16,940 bases of DNA from Deinococcus marmoris (GCF_001949125.1 NZ_MSTI01000128.1:1-16940); one strand, 5' to 3'; counted from the stretch's first letter, positions 1 to 7,320 are shown. The notes: generated from the letters alone by a model not told the origin. Program-made: numbers and translations.

Positions 1-271
1 GCACCACGGTTCGCTGAACCGTGGCCTCATGGACACCCCAGTCCTGGCCGATGTGAAACAACGTGCGGTACTCGCGCCAGAACTCCAGCGTCATCAGGAG
101 TTGCGCTCCCAAAGAGAGTGCAGGTGGCCGTCCAGATTTGACTTTGTTGGCATGGCGTTCTTGCAACACGGTCTCCATCTCTAGAAATGTTTCGGGGTAC
201 ACACCAGTGCGACGGCGAAAACTCGTGCGATTTAGCTTCAGGGCCTGGTGATATTTTAGCGTGCCAACCAT
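1..271 (-). CDS. IS5-family transposase, N-terminal part (runs off the left edge)
   Basis: The minus-strand frame starts at ATG 269-271 with MVGTLKYHQALKLNRTSF and stays open to the window edge, giving 90 residues. It contains ETFLEMETVLQERH, then GRPPALSLGAQLLM and REYRTLFHIGQDWGVHEAT. These match the N-terminal helix-turn-helix region found before the DDE domain in IS5-type transposases. The catalytic DDE residues would lie beyond the edge. A purine-rich GGGTAGGGG directly precedes the start and may serve as ribosome binding site. No internal stop or shift is visible. The family call rests on recall of the N-terminal pattern. The subgroup (ISL2/IS1031-like) is a guess. Confidence 0.75.
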   Translation of the reverse strand, partial: MVGTLKYHQALKLNRTSFRRRTGVYPETFLEMETVLQERHANKVKSGRPPALSLGAQLLMTLEFWREYRTLFHIGQDWGVHEATVQRTVV

Positions 272-306
272 CCCCTACCCTAGCGCACGACTTTCGCAAG
301 AGGTCT
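1..306 (-). mobile_element. IS5-family insertion sequence, one end (partial)
   Basis: This is the transposase-upstream end of an IS5-type element that continues past the left edge of the window. Read on the minus strand, the outer end starts near AGACCTCTTGCGAAAGTC at about 306 and is followed by the transposase start at 271. The plus-strand frame of the neighbouring PKD gene continues open across this junction, so the element appears inserted in that gene. The exact boundary (305 or 306) and the target duplication cannot be fixed because the other end lies outside the window. Confidence 0.65.
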
Positions 307-1914
307 AATGTCGGCTACGGCGTGGACGTGGGCATTCACATCTTCTCCTCCCCGCACCTGACCTTTCAGGCGAGCGTGGGCTTTGCTCAAAATTCGAACC
401 TGAACATCGCCGGCGACTTTCAGGGGGCGGTGGGCGACTCAGTGCTGATCGGTACCCAGTACTTCAAGCCCCAGACCTTCCTCGTTGGATTTATTCCGGT
501 CGTGTTGGTGCCGAAGGTCGAGCTATATCTGACGGCAGGCGGCGAGATCACATCGCACGTGAACTTCGCGGCCAGCGAGTCGGTCACCGCCCGGGTCGGG
601 GCACGCTGGACGAGCAGTGACGGCTGGAAAAACATCTCTGGCTTCGGCATTACGGGCAGCCTGCCGCCCCCGACCTTCTCCGGTTCTTTGAAGCCGCGCG
701 TCGGGATGCAGAGCCGGGCCAGCTTCACGCTCTACGACGTGGCAGGGCCGGAAGCGGCGCTGGAAGCTGGCGTGAATCTTGACGTGGCCTATCCCCGGAA
801 CCCGAACTGGATCGTTAGCGGTTTCATGAAAGGCACGCTGGGCTTCCGGGTGACGTTACCCATTCTGAAGACCATAGCGAGTTATAACGCCACGAACTTC
901 GACATCAGCAAGGAACTGGGGCGCTCCAGCAATACGCCGCCCGTGCTGAAGCTGACCAGTCAGCCGCACACGGTCAATGTGGGCTTACCGCTCAACTTCA
1001 GGGCGTTCTGCACCACGACCGGCCCCGCCTTCGGCAACGGCGAGTTTTATTCCGCCAGCGACGCCGAGGACGGCTGCCCGAAGATCAGTGTGGCGTCCAG
1101 CAAGGATGGGACGCTGACGCCGGATTACACATTCACCACGCCTGGCGAACGCATCATCACGGTGAAGGCCACCGATAGCCAGGGGGCCAGCGCCAGCCTG
1201 TCCTTCGTGCTGAATGTAGCTAATCCGCCGCCCACCTTAAGCGTGAAGTACACCAGCGATCCCCACCAGGGTGAAGACCACCTGATGTCCGTCACAATCA
1301 CCGATCCCAACGAGGCAAATACCAACCTCCTCTGCGGGAATACCACCTGGGCAGTGGACGCCCCCGACACGCTGTCAGCCACCAGCGGCTGCAATGTCAA
1401 GGTCAAATTCGGTGTAACCGGCTCACGCCAGGTTCGCGTGACCACCCATAACAATTACGGGGCAGTTGCCTCGCAGACGGTAACGTTAAACGTGCTGCCG
1501 CCGCCAGTCAATCCGTACCCGGTGATCACGGCCTCCGGGGTTTACACGCTGGGCGGCACTCTCTGCGACGAGTACGCGGTGACCAATGGCTCGACGCTGG
1601 ATTTCAGGACGACCACCTCTTGTACGGCCAAGACGGCCAGGTATGCGGCGAAGGCCACTATCAACAATCCACAGAGCGAGACCCTGACCTACGACTGGAA
1701 ACTCATCGTGCAGTACAACGGCACGGATACGGTCTTCGCCGAGTCCAATACGCCAACCCTCGCCCTGCACGGTCCCGGCGGCGGTTTCAACAACGGCGGT
1801 GCTACCACTGCCTGCCGCGTGACCCTCTCCATCGGCGCACCCGATCCCAGGCGCAGCAAGAGCCTGACGGTCTGGTCGGGTCTATGTAACTACTACACTT
1901 TCCGCCTGGCCTGA
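307..1914 (+). CDS. Secreted PKD/Ig-like repeat protein, 5' end lost to IS insertion
   Basis: An open frame of 535 codons ends at TGA 1912-1914. It is open further upstream to 187, but that part lies antisense to the IS5 transposase, so native sequence begins near Asn at 307 and the original start and signal peptide are missing. The first 200 residues are glycine- and aromatic-rich beta-type sequence (for example VGFIPVVLVPKVELYLTAGG). Three beta-sandwich-like segments follow. One carries the PKD-type pattern FTTPGERIITVKATDSQGAS and is followed by a proline-rich linker (NPPP), and a second ends LNVLPPP. Paired cysteines occur in the repeats, which fits an exported protein. The likely role is surface or adhesive, but no enzyme motif is visible. 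It is probably inactive unless a promoter inside the IS drives a hybrid product. Confidence 0.7.
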   Translation, partial: NVGYGVDVGIHIFSSPHLTFQASVGFAQNSNLNIAGDFQGAVGDSVLIGTQYFKPQTFLVGFIPVVLVPKVELYLTAGGEITSHVNFAASESVTARVGARWTSSDGWKNISGFGITGSLPPPTFSGSLKPRVGMQSRASFTLYDVAGPEAALEAGVNLDVAYPRNPNWIVSGFMKGTLGFRVTLPILKTIASYNATNFDISKELGRSSNTPPVLKLTSQPHTVNVGLPLNFRAFCTTTGPAFGNGEFYSASDAEDGCPKISVASSKDGTLTPDYTFTTPGERIITVKATDSQGASASLSFVLNVANPPPTLSVKYTSDPHQGEDHLMSVTITDPNEANTNLLCGNTTWAVDAPDTLSATSGCNVKVKFGVTGSRQVRVTTHNNYGAVASQTVTLNVLPPPVNPYPVITASGVYTLGGTLCDEYAVTNGSTLDFRTTTSCTAKTARYAAKATINNPQSETLTYDWKLIVQYNGTDTVFAESNTPTLALHGPGGGFNNGGATTACRVTLSIGAPDPRRSKSLTVWSGLCNYYTFRLA

Positions 1915-2274
1915 TCATTCGGTAGCGGTCGCCCTTCCTTCAGTGCTGAAAAGTTGACGGAGAGCTTGATGGGAATACAGGTGGCTCAGCAAGCGGCCTG
2001 GCCAGTGTTGGAAAAATTTGGGCTTCCCTGAGCGTAGTAGGGCGCACGGATCTTGATACTGGTGGCGAAGTCAGATGCCGGTCTCCCAGAACAGTGTTTT
2101 TCGTCACTGCGCCACTGCCGTCTTCCGATGAAATGGCCAGATTTTGACTTCGCCACCAGTATCGATCTTGAGGTGACCCCTAATCCACTGCCCAACGGCA
2201 ATATCTAGGAGGGCGCAGCGGAATTAGAGATTGCGCCTGAAACGCTGTCCCCGTTGGGTTGATCGTGGTCAAGC
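1915..2274. other. Intergenic region with MITE-like element
   Basis: I see no convincing gene in this 360-bp gap between the truncated PKD gene and the DUF1801 gene. It holds the 109-bp inverted-repeat element at 2055-2163. It also holds a segment at about 1958-1990 (core gcttgatggg) that resembles 11684-11712 and may be a diverged piece of a dispersed repeat. Short open frames crossing the MITE have no ribosome binding site and no family resemblance. Confidence 0.5.
2055..2163. repeat. MITE-like element with 19-bp perfect inverted ends
   Basis: The left end gatactggtggcgaagtca (2055-2073) is the exact reverse complement of the right end tgacttcgccaccagtatc (2145-2163). The hexamer GATCTT lies immediately outside both ends (2049-2054 and 2164-2169), which is the expected footprint of a target-site duplication. 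The 71-bp centre encodes nothing recognisable. The structure matches a non-autonomous transposable element mobilised in trans by a full-length IS. No IS in this window shares these ends, so the parent is unknown. Confidence 0.75.
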
Positions 2275-2772
2275 TCAGCCCACAGCTCTCTGGACGAGGG
2301 CAGTGATCCTTGCCTCGGTGTCCGGTGTCCAGTCCATCAAGGCAAAGGCTGTCGGCCACAAGGCACCATCGTCAAGCCTTGCCTCGTTGCTGAAGCCCAG
2401 CGTCGCGTACCTCGTCTTGAATTTGTGCGCTCCCTGGAAGAAGCAGACCACCTTGCCTTCCCGGACGTAGGCGGGCATGCCGTACCAGAGCTTCGGCTGC
2501 AGGTCAGGTGCGCAGGCCATCATCAGGGCATGCAGCCGCTCCCCCAAGACGCGGTCCGGTTCGGGCATTTCCGCCAGTTTCGCCAGGACCTCACTCGCCC
2601 CGTCTCCCCTGGTGGCCCGCGAGCCACGCCGCGAATTTCCCTTCAGTTCCTGGGCACGTTCCTTCATCGCGGCCCGTTCTGCGTCCGTGAAGCCCTCAGC
2701 CACGTCTGTTTTGCTGGCCACTGCTGGGCGTGTGCTGGGCTTCCCCGTTTTTACAGAGGTCTTTGCTGTCAT
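2275..2772 (-). CDS. DUF1801 / YdhG-like protein
   Basis: This is a small cytosolic protein of the DUF1801 (YdhG-like) fold, sometimes annotated as an iron chaperone. The biochemical role is poorly defined. The conserved block is in the C-terminal half: [18 protein letters not shown], then [20 protein letters not shown] and LWPTAFAL. The N-terminal 60 residues are lysine-, arginine- and alanine-rich and look like a variable extension. I chose ATG 2770-2772 because AGGA at 2782-2785 lies 9 nt upstream. The alternative ATG at 2779-2781 abuts that same AGGA and would add three residues. The gene is downstream of the VOC and AraC genes on the same strand but is separated from them by a perfect hairpin at 2801-2819. 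Confidence 0.8.
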   Translation of the reverse strand: MTAKTSVKTGKPSTRPAVASKTDVAEGFTDAERAAMKERAQELKGNSRRGSRATRGDGASEVLAKLAEMPEPDRVLGERLHALMMACAPDLQPKLWYGMPAYVREGKVVCFFQGAHKFKTRYATLGFSNEARLDDGALWPTAFALMDWTPDTEARITALVQRAVG

Positions 2773-2800
2773 CAGATTCATTCCTGTAGGGGAAACGCGG

Positions 2801-2819
2801 GTGACGGCTTCGCCGTCAC
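2801..2819 (-). terminator. Hairpin between VOC and DUF1801 genes
   Basis: gtgacggc-ttc-gccgtcac forms a perfect 8-bp stem with a 3-nt loop, 13 nt past the VOC stop codon. There is no U-tract, so termination may be weak. It could instead act as an attenuator or processing site ahead of the DUF1801 gene. Confidence 0.45.
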
Positions 2820-2831
2820 GGGCCTGTTGCG

Positions 2832-3242
2832 TCAGCGCCGCTCCTGAATCCGGATCAGGTTGCCCGCAGGATCACGAAACGCGCAGTCGCGCACGCCGTA
2901 CGCCTGCTCCGTCGGCTCCTGGACGACCTCGGCGTCGCTGGCTTGCAGGCGCTCGAACGTTCCGTCCAGATCGTCAGTGGCCAGGTTGATGCTGGCGTAG
3001 CTGCCTTTGGCCATCATTTCAGCGATAGTGCGGCGCTCATCGTCGGTCAGGCCCGGATCCATGGCAGGGGGATGCAATACGATGGACGTGCCGGGTTGGC
3101 CCACCGGGCCAACCGTGATCCAGTGCAGGCCGCCGTACTCGACACTATTCCGGACCTCGAAGCCGAGGGTGTCGCGGTAGAACGCCAGCGAGGCGTCCGG
3201 GCTGGTGTGCGGCAGGAACGTCTGGTGAATGGTGAGGTTCAT
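2832..3242 (-). CDS. VOC (glyoxalase/bleomycin-resistance fold) protein
   Basis: This 136-residue protein has the vicinal-oxygen-chelate fold. Members are metal-dependent lyases or dioxygenases, or binding proteins for small toxic or antibiotic molecules, and the substrate cannot be read from sequence. The N-terminal module shows [16 protein letters not shown], and the C-terminal module ends with [18 protein letters not shown], the usual closing motif. AGGA 7 nt before the ATG supports the start. The gene sits 9 bp downstream of an AraC-type regulator on the same strand, a pairing that suggests co-transcription and regulation of the VOC protein by that regulator. It is not a close copy of the two VOC proteins at 9949-10697. 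Confidence 0.88.
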   Translation of the reverse strand: MNLTIHQTFLPHTSPDASLAFYRDTLGFEVRNSVEYGGLHWITVGPVGQPGTSIVLHPPAMDPGLTDDERRTIAEMMAKGSYASINLATDDLDGTFERLQASDAEVVQEPTEQAYGVRDCAFRDPAGNLIRIQERR

Positions 3243-3251
3243 GGCGTCATC

Positions 3252-3692
3252 CTAGGTTCGCCGCGCATTCAGTGCTTCTCGATTCCTGATCGGACGGGTC
3301 ACCTGCTTCGCCACGCAGGGCGGGATACCCGCCGTCGCGCCCGCCGCGTGCTGACGGTACAGACTGGGCGACATCCCCACCAGTTCGGAAAAGCGGGTGC
3401 TGAAGGTGCCCAGGGAGGAACAGCCAACCTCAAAACAGACCTGGGTGACGCTCAGGTCACCATGACGCAGCAGCGTCATGGCGCGCTCGATGCGCCGGGT
3501 CATCAGGTAGCTGTATGGGGACTCGCCGTAGGCCAGCCGAAACTGTCGGCTCAGGTGTCCCGCCGACATGTTCACGCCTTCGGCTAGTGCTTCGACATTG
3601 AGCGGCTGCGCGTACTCCCGGTCAATCCGGTCCCGCACACGGCGCAGTCGCGCGAGATCGCGCAGGTGCGGCAACGTGTCGGCATTATCCAT
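3252..3692 (-). CDS. AraC-family regulator, DNA-binding domain only
   Basis: This 146-residue transcription factor consists almost entirely of the paired helix-turn-helix of the AraC family. The first helix-turn-helix is at about residues 32-60 (VEALAEGVNMSAGHLSRQF) and the second at about 80-115 (LSVTQVCFEVGCSSLGTFS, then FSELVGMSPSLYRQ). There is no N-terminal sugar- or ligand-binding domain, so any inducer sensing must come from elsewhere, as in SoxS/MarA-size members. It heads the cassette with the VOC gene 9 bp downstream. A TATCCT box 8 nt before the ATG is a possible -10 element. The regulator probably acts on its own operon, but no operator was identified. Confidence 0.88.
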   Translation of the reverse strand: MDNADTLPHLRDLARLRRVRDRIDREYAQPLNVEALAEGVNMSAGHLSRQFRLAYGESPYSYLMTRRIERAMTLLRHGDLSVTQVCFEVGCSSLGTFSTRFSELVGMSPSLYRQHAAGATAGIPPCVAKQVTRPIRNREALNARRT

Positions 3693-3911
3693 GGTGCTTC
3701 AGGATAAGCCCATCTGGTGAGGCGTTCGAGCGGTTGATGGAACCCTTCTCCCCCTCTGATAGATGGTCTGGGCGGTGGAAGTGCAGGGGCTTCGGGTGGT
3801 CTGGCGATCTTCCCCGGAAGGCGAGCGCGAAGGCTTCCAGCTTCCACACGATGAAGCACGATAGCGGGTTGATTGCTTGTGCCGAACCCGGCCAGCGCCC
3901 ATGCTGACGCC

Positions 3912-4622
3912 ATGCCGACGACGGGCGAGCTGCTCAACCCCCTGGCCCTGTGCAGCCGGGCGGAGGACGCCACGCGCCGCGAGCTGCTGATGCGCGGCGT
4001 GCTGGGCCACCTGTCCGCCTGGCAGCTCAGCCCCGAAGTCGAGGCCGATCCCGACTGGGAAGACGTGCAGGCCCTGCTGGTGCCGCATCCCCCGGAGGTC
4101 CCAGCGGTCCGTCCAGCGGCCAAGCCAGGGCTGTGGTTGTACGCCGCCGAGCAGAGTACCGATCTGGAATGCGGGGAGTTCGTGGAGTGGGCCTGGCCGC
4201 TGGGCGGCAGCGAGCAGACCGTGCTGGGCGTGGTAGAGGTGCAGGAACCGCTGATGATCCGGGTCCACCGCTCATTCTACGTCGACGCGGGCCGCCCGGT
4301 CCCAGCCTTCCTGCGGGCCTATGACGGCCTGCTGCTCTTGAAAGTGGGGGAAAGGCGCGCCCGCATCCTCGTCCAGCAGGTGGACTCACGCGCCCTGTTG
4401 GAGATCGCAGTATTCGCCTACAAGCGGCGCGCCGAACTGCGCAATCCCTCAGCCTATGTGGAAGCGCTGATTCGGTCCCTGGAGACGGGGGATACACCGA
4501 AAGTGGCCAGCGCTGACCTTCCAGACGGAGACAGAGGGGCGGAAGAATCTGCGAGCGTTGTAGGGTCTGACGTTTTGGGCCAGGCTGCGCCCACATCCCC
4601 CCGACGCCGCTCCGCTCAGTGA
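3912..4622 (+). CDS. Unrecognised protein, 236 aa
   Basis: I do not recognise a family. The frame is open from TTG 3873, but ATG 3912 (MPTTGELLNPLAL) is the more natural start. Neither has a Shine-Dalgarno sequence. The protein has an acidic, tryptophan-containing N-terminal part (LSAWQLSPEVEADPDWEDVQ) and a proline-rich linker near residue 60. A mixed alpha/beta core follows with LRAYDGLLLLKVGERRARIL. A basic helix then leads into AELRNPSAYVEALIRSLE. The last motif weakly recalls the NPxGxxxxxLR helix seen in some helix-turn-helix and replication proteins, but this is not enough for a call. The C-terminal 40 residues are low-complexity. The final 7 bp overlap the end of the convergent WGR gene. 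Codon usage looks native and GC-rich. Confidence 0.6.
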   Translation: MPTTGELLNPLALCSRAEDATRRELLMRGVLGHLSAWQLSPEVEADPDWEDVQALLVPHPPEVPAVRPAAKPGLWLYAAEQSTDLECGEFVEWAWPLGGSEQTVLGVVEVQEPLMIRVHRSFYVDAGRPVPAFLRAYDGLLLLKVGERRARILVQQVDSRALLEIAVFAYKRRAELRNPSAYVEALIRSLETGDTPKVASADLPDGDRGAEESASVVGSDVLGQAAPTSPRRRSAQ

Positions 4623-5662
4623 CAGTCCCAGTGATACACCACCCGTGAAAAGTCGCGCGCGGCGAGGTCTTCGGGCCGGATAAAGAAATTGCCGATGCCT
4701 GCGTCTCCCCACATCACGCCCCACTCGGTTTCGCTGTCCAACTGAAAGAGCAGCAGGTGCGGGTCTTCGGTGCCTCTGGGGTCCGTCTGCGTGAAGTCGG
4801 GATGTCCGCCCACCTTGGAGGCCAGCGTCACCACATCGCCACACGCGTAGAAACGCAGATCGCCGACAATCTCACCGTCCTCGCCCTCCGTCTTGTCCAG
4901 AAAATCGATGGTCACCAGGCCATCAAACAATCGGTCATTGGCCGAGAGAATGTCCTGGGCGAGGTAGCCCCGTAGCGGCACCTCCACAGCCGGATCGTGC
5001 GGCAAGACGTCCCAGACCCTTTCTATGACAGACAGATCGAGCGCCGCCTCATCCTGAATCACCTCGGGATGGAACAGCACCCGGTAGGTGGTCTGAGGCA
5101 CTTCATCCAGCGGCAGACCAGAATCAAAGTCGCAGCCCATCAGATCGTCGTCCAGAATGAAGAACTGCACCAGGCCAGTCGTGGGGTAGCCGTCCAACAC
5201 AGGCAGGTCCGCGAAGTGGAGTTGTGCCAGGAATGCCAGCGCCTGACCATCTGGAGTTGTTGGCCAGGGCTGACCCTGCTCGCGGTAGGGCACTCCGCCC
5301 ACCTTGCAGCTCCAGGGGCGGCCAGACTGCCCATCCCGGACGAGGTGAACGGAGGGGCGCAGCGTCGCCTCGATCTCGCTGCGGTGCGGCCTAAGCAGGT
5401 CCGGTAAGCGGAGCCGGGGCGGAATGACATCCTGCTTCTCCCGCTCCCCCATCACAGCGTCCACATAGCCTTTCTTGCGTTTTTCGCCGAGTCTCTTGTC
5501 CGCTTCTTTCTGGGCTGCTTCAGGAGAAGCGTGGGTCCTGGACTGCCTCTGGCCGTCCGTTCCGATACGTCCGTACCGGAGGTGTAAGGCCGCGTCCTCC
5601 AGCACCAGTTCATAGAACTTGTGTTCGCGCGCGTTGGACAGCTCCAAGTAATACCGGGTCAT
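4616..5662 (-). CDS. WGR-domain plus DUF1963 (YwqG-like) protein
   Basis: This 348-residue two-domain protein starts with a WGR domain at about residues 1-70: RYYLELSNAREHKFYELVLE, then LRYGRIGTDGQ at 28-38 carrying the YGRIG version of the WGR signature, then KRLGEKRKKGY. WGR domains in PARPs and in bacterial MolR-like proteins are nucleic-acid-contact or regulatory modules. The remainder, from about residue 100, matches DUF1963 (YwqG): GLVQFFILDDDLMG, VGGHPDFTQTDPR, LLLFQLDSE and the closing WGDAGIGNFFI. Its function is unknown. The gene starts 34 bp after the small upstream gene on the same strand and may be last in an operon with the YhcG nuclease. Its 3' end overlaps the convergent gene by 7 bp, so the two mRNAs would be antisense at their ends. 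Confidence 0.85.
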   Translation of the reverse strand: MTRYYLELSNAREHKFYELVLEDAALHLRYGRIGTDGQRQSRTHASPEAAQKEADKRLGEKRKKGYVDAVMGEREKQDVIPPRLRLPDLLRPHRSEIEATLRPSVHLVRDGQSGRPWSCKVGGVPYREQGQPWPTTPDGQALAFLAQLHFADLPVLDGYPTTGLVQFFILDDDLMGCDFDSGLPLDEVPQTTYRVLFHPEVIQDEAALDLSVIERVWDVLPHDPAVEVPLRGYLAQDILSANDRLFDGLVTIDFLDKTEGEDGEIVGDLRFYACGDVVTLASKVGGHPDFTQTDPRGTEDPHLLLFQLDSETEWGVMWGDAGIGNFFIRPEDLAARDFSRVVYHWDCH

Positions 5663-5696
5663 GGCAGTCCAGGGGAGAGACTCACCAGGACGGCAT

Positions 5697-5999
5697 TCAA
5701 GTGAAACTCACCAGTTGCACCTGGAGCCGCGCCGCCTGGTTGTCGCACGTTCCCGTGGTCAGGGCGCGGGCTGCCTCGGCGCGCAGTTCAGCGCCGTCCA
5801 GGGCACCCACCTCCAGCACCTCACCAAGTTTGCGGTACTCCTCGGCGTCCAGGCGGCTGCCATAGACCACCTTCAGGGACCGCACCGTCTCCTGGGCACG
5901 CTCTGTGGGCGACAGAACCGCATACCGCTCGCGCGCCACCTGATCTGGATCGAGTTCCAGCTCCAGCAGACGTGGCTGGACCGCCCTAGCCTTACACAC
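5697..5999 (-). CDS. Small protein of unknown function, about 100 aa
   Basis: This frame lies between the YhcG nuclease and the WGR-DUF1963 gene on the same strand. I chose GTG 5997-5999 because AGAGGGG sits about 7 nt upstream. A TTG at 6062 would extend it by 21 residues into the nuclease gene, and that extension is low-complexity. The body is helical and charged (RLLELELDPDQVARERYAVL, then ERAQETVRSLKVVYGSRLD and YRKLGEVLEVGALDG) and ends with VQLVSFT. There is no signal peptide, membrane segment or catalytic motif. It could be a partner or inhibitor of a neighbour, but only its position suggests this. It might also be a C-terminal remnant of a longer protein. Confidence 0.55.
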   Translation of the reverse strand: MCKARAVQPRLLELELDPDQVARERYAVLSPTERAQETVRSLKVVYGSRLDAEEYRKLGEVLEVGALDGAELRAEAARALTTGTCDNQAARLQVQLVSFT

Positions 6000-6039
6000 G
6001 CAGGCCCCTCTAGCACTCTTCGCGCTGCGGGCCTGGCCC

Positions 6040-7071
6040 TCAATTCTCGCCCATCCCCTCAAATTCCCGCTCCAGTTCTTCCACGCTGGGGAGTTGGCCT
6101 TTCAGCTCCGGAGGTAGCGCCTCGGCCAGCTCGTAGGTGCTGATGCCCAGCGGCTTGTTCACGTCGCGCAGGGCGTACTCGGCGATGACCTTGTTCTGCG
6201 TGCGGCACAGCAGCAGCCCGATGCTGGGCGCGTCGTCCGCGTGGCGCAGCAAGTCATCGGCTGCGGACAGGTAGAAATTCATCTTGCCCACGTACTCCGG
6301 TTTGAACTCCCCGATCTTGAGGTCGATGACCACGTAGCAGCGCAATTTCAGGTGATAGAACAGCAGGTCCAGGTAGAAATCCTCGCCGCCCACTTCCAAG
6401 TGGTACTGGCTGCCCACGAAGGCAAAGCCCACGCCCAGTTCCAGCATGAACTCGCGTAGGTGCGCCAGCAGGCCACGTTCCAGATCCCGCTCGTGGGCCT
6501 CGCCCCCCAGGCTCAGGAAGTCGAAATTGTAGGGGTCTTTCAGGAGTTGCTGGGCCAGCTCAGATTGTGGCGCGGGCAGGGTGACTTCAAAGTTGGTGGT
6601 GGCCTGGCCCTGGCGCTCGATCAGGCGTGAGTCGATCTGGTGCGCCAGGACGTTGCGGCTCCAGCCGTACTGCACCGTGGCGTGGGCGTACCACTCACGG
6701 GCAGCAAGGTCTTTGACCTTCTGCATCAGCACGACGTTGTGGCCCCAGGGCAATTGTCCAACAAGCTGTTGGACGATCTGGGTATCCGGCCAGGTGGCGG
6801 CGAACTGCTGCATGTAGCTCAGGTTGCTGCGGCTGAACCCCTTCATGTCGGGGAACTCGGTCTTCAGGTCACGGGCCAGTTGCTCGATGACCTTGGCACC
6901 CCAGCCTGCCTGTTGTTGTCGGCTCAGGATGGCCTGCCCGATGTGCCAGTACAGCGTGACCAGTTCGCGGTTGACGCTCAGGGCCGCGCGGGTCTGGGCG
7001 CTGCGAATCTGCGTCTTGAGATCGCCTAGTAAGGCAGCGTAGTCGGTGGGAAGGACTAGGTCAGCCGCCAT
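6040..7071 (-). CDS. YhcG/DUF1016-type PD-(D/E)XK nuclease
   Basis: This 343-residue protein is full length for the family. The N-terminal DUF1016 region (about residues 10-165) includes VNRELVTLYWHIGQAIL, WGAKVIEQLARDLKTEFPD and GFSRSNLSYMQQFAATWP. The C-terminal PD-(D/E)XK nuclease domain has DFYLDLLFYH with Asp235 and VVIDLKIGEFKPEYVGKM with Asp250 and Lys252, the expected catalytic D...DxK arrangement, so the site looks intact. Family members are cytosolic DNA-acting proteins often found in defence or mobile contexts. Their substrate is not firmly established. The ATG lies inside the 3' end of an upstream 81-aa ORF (11-nt overlap), which implies translational coupling. A small protein and a WGR protein follow on the same strand. 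Confidence 0.92.
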   Translation of the reverse strand: MAADLVLPTDYAALLGDLKTQIRSAQTRAALSVNRELVTLYWHIGQAILSRQQQAGWGAKVIEQLARDLKTEFPDMKGFSRSNLSYMQQFAATWPDTQIVQQLVGQLPWGHNVVLMQKVKDLAAREWYAHATVQYGWSRNVLAHQIDSRLIERQGQATTNFEVTLPAPQSELAQQLLKDPYNFDFLSLGGEAHERDLERGLLAHLREFMLELGVGFAFVGSQYHLEVGGEDFYLDLLFYHLKLRCYVVIDLKIGEFKPEYVGKMNFYLSAADDLLRHADDAPSIGLLLCRTQNKVIAEYALRDVNKPLGISTYELAEALPPELKGQLPSVEELEREFEGMGEN

Positions 7072-7306
7072 AGCCCAGCTTTTCTAAATTCTGCTTGTTC
7101 GCGATTTGCACACGGTGACCATCCTCGAACCACCCGCGCAACTGGCCACCTGGGTGGGCCATCTTCTCGTCAAAAGGTTCTTTGTTGGTTCCCCTGACCG
7201 CTGTACACCGGGAATATCCTAGTGTCAGCACCCAGTCATTCTTCAGATCGTCAATCGTGGTGACCTTAACTGTGCGCCGCGTCATGGCTGTTCTACTGAC
7301 CATCAT
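7061..7306 (-). CDS. Small protein overlapping the YhcG nuclease gene
   Basis: This 81-residue frame ends in CTATGGCGGCTGA, where the nuclease ATG is embedded. The protein begins MMVSRTAMTRRTVKVTT. The core IDDLKNDWVLTLGYSRCTAV is followed by HPGGQLRGWFEDGHRVQIAN and ends NLEKLGYGG. ATG 7304-7306 is used here; an internal ATG at 7285 would remove seven residues, and neither has a strong Shine-Dalgarno sequence. The lysine-, arginine- and tryptophan-containing, small, beta-rich sequence has no family I recognise. The tight overlap with a nuclease recalls antitoxin or immunity-type pairs, but that is inference from layout only. Confidence 0.6.
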   Translation of the reverse strand: MMVSRTAMTRRTVKVTTIDDLKNDWVLTLGYSRCTAVRGTNKEPFDEKMAHPGGQLRGWFEDGHRVQIANKQNLEKLGYGG

Positions 7307-7314
7307 CGCCGCTC

Positions 7315-7320
7315 ATTCTA
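7315..7320 (-). promoter_or_regulatory. Possible -10 box (TAGAAT) for the YhcG cluster
   Basis: Read on the minus strand, TAGAAT fits the TANNNT pattern and ends 8 nt before the ATG of the 81-aa ORF. No convincing -35 element is seen. Confidence 0.3.

Noticed and set aside
2425..2989. Plus-strand ORFs of 140 and 170 aa across the DUF1801 and VOC genes
   Set aside because: Both are antisense to recognisable minus-strand proteins and have no ribosome binding site or family resemblance.
4027..4596. Long minus-strand ORF (189 aa) opposite the unknown 236-aa gene
   Set aside because: It is arginine- and proline-rich low-complexity translation, typical of the antisense frame of a GC-rich gene, and it has no motif.
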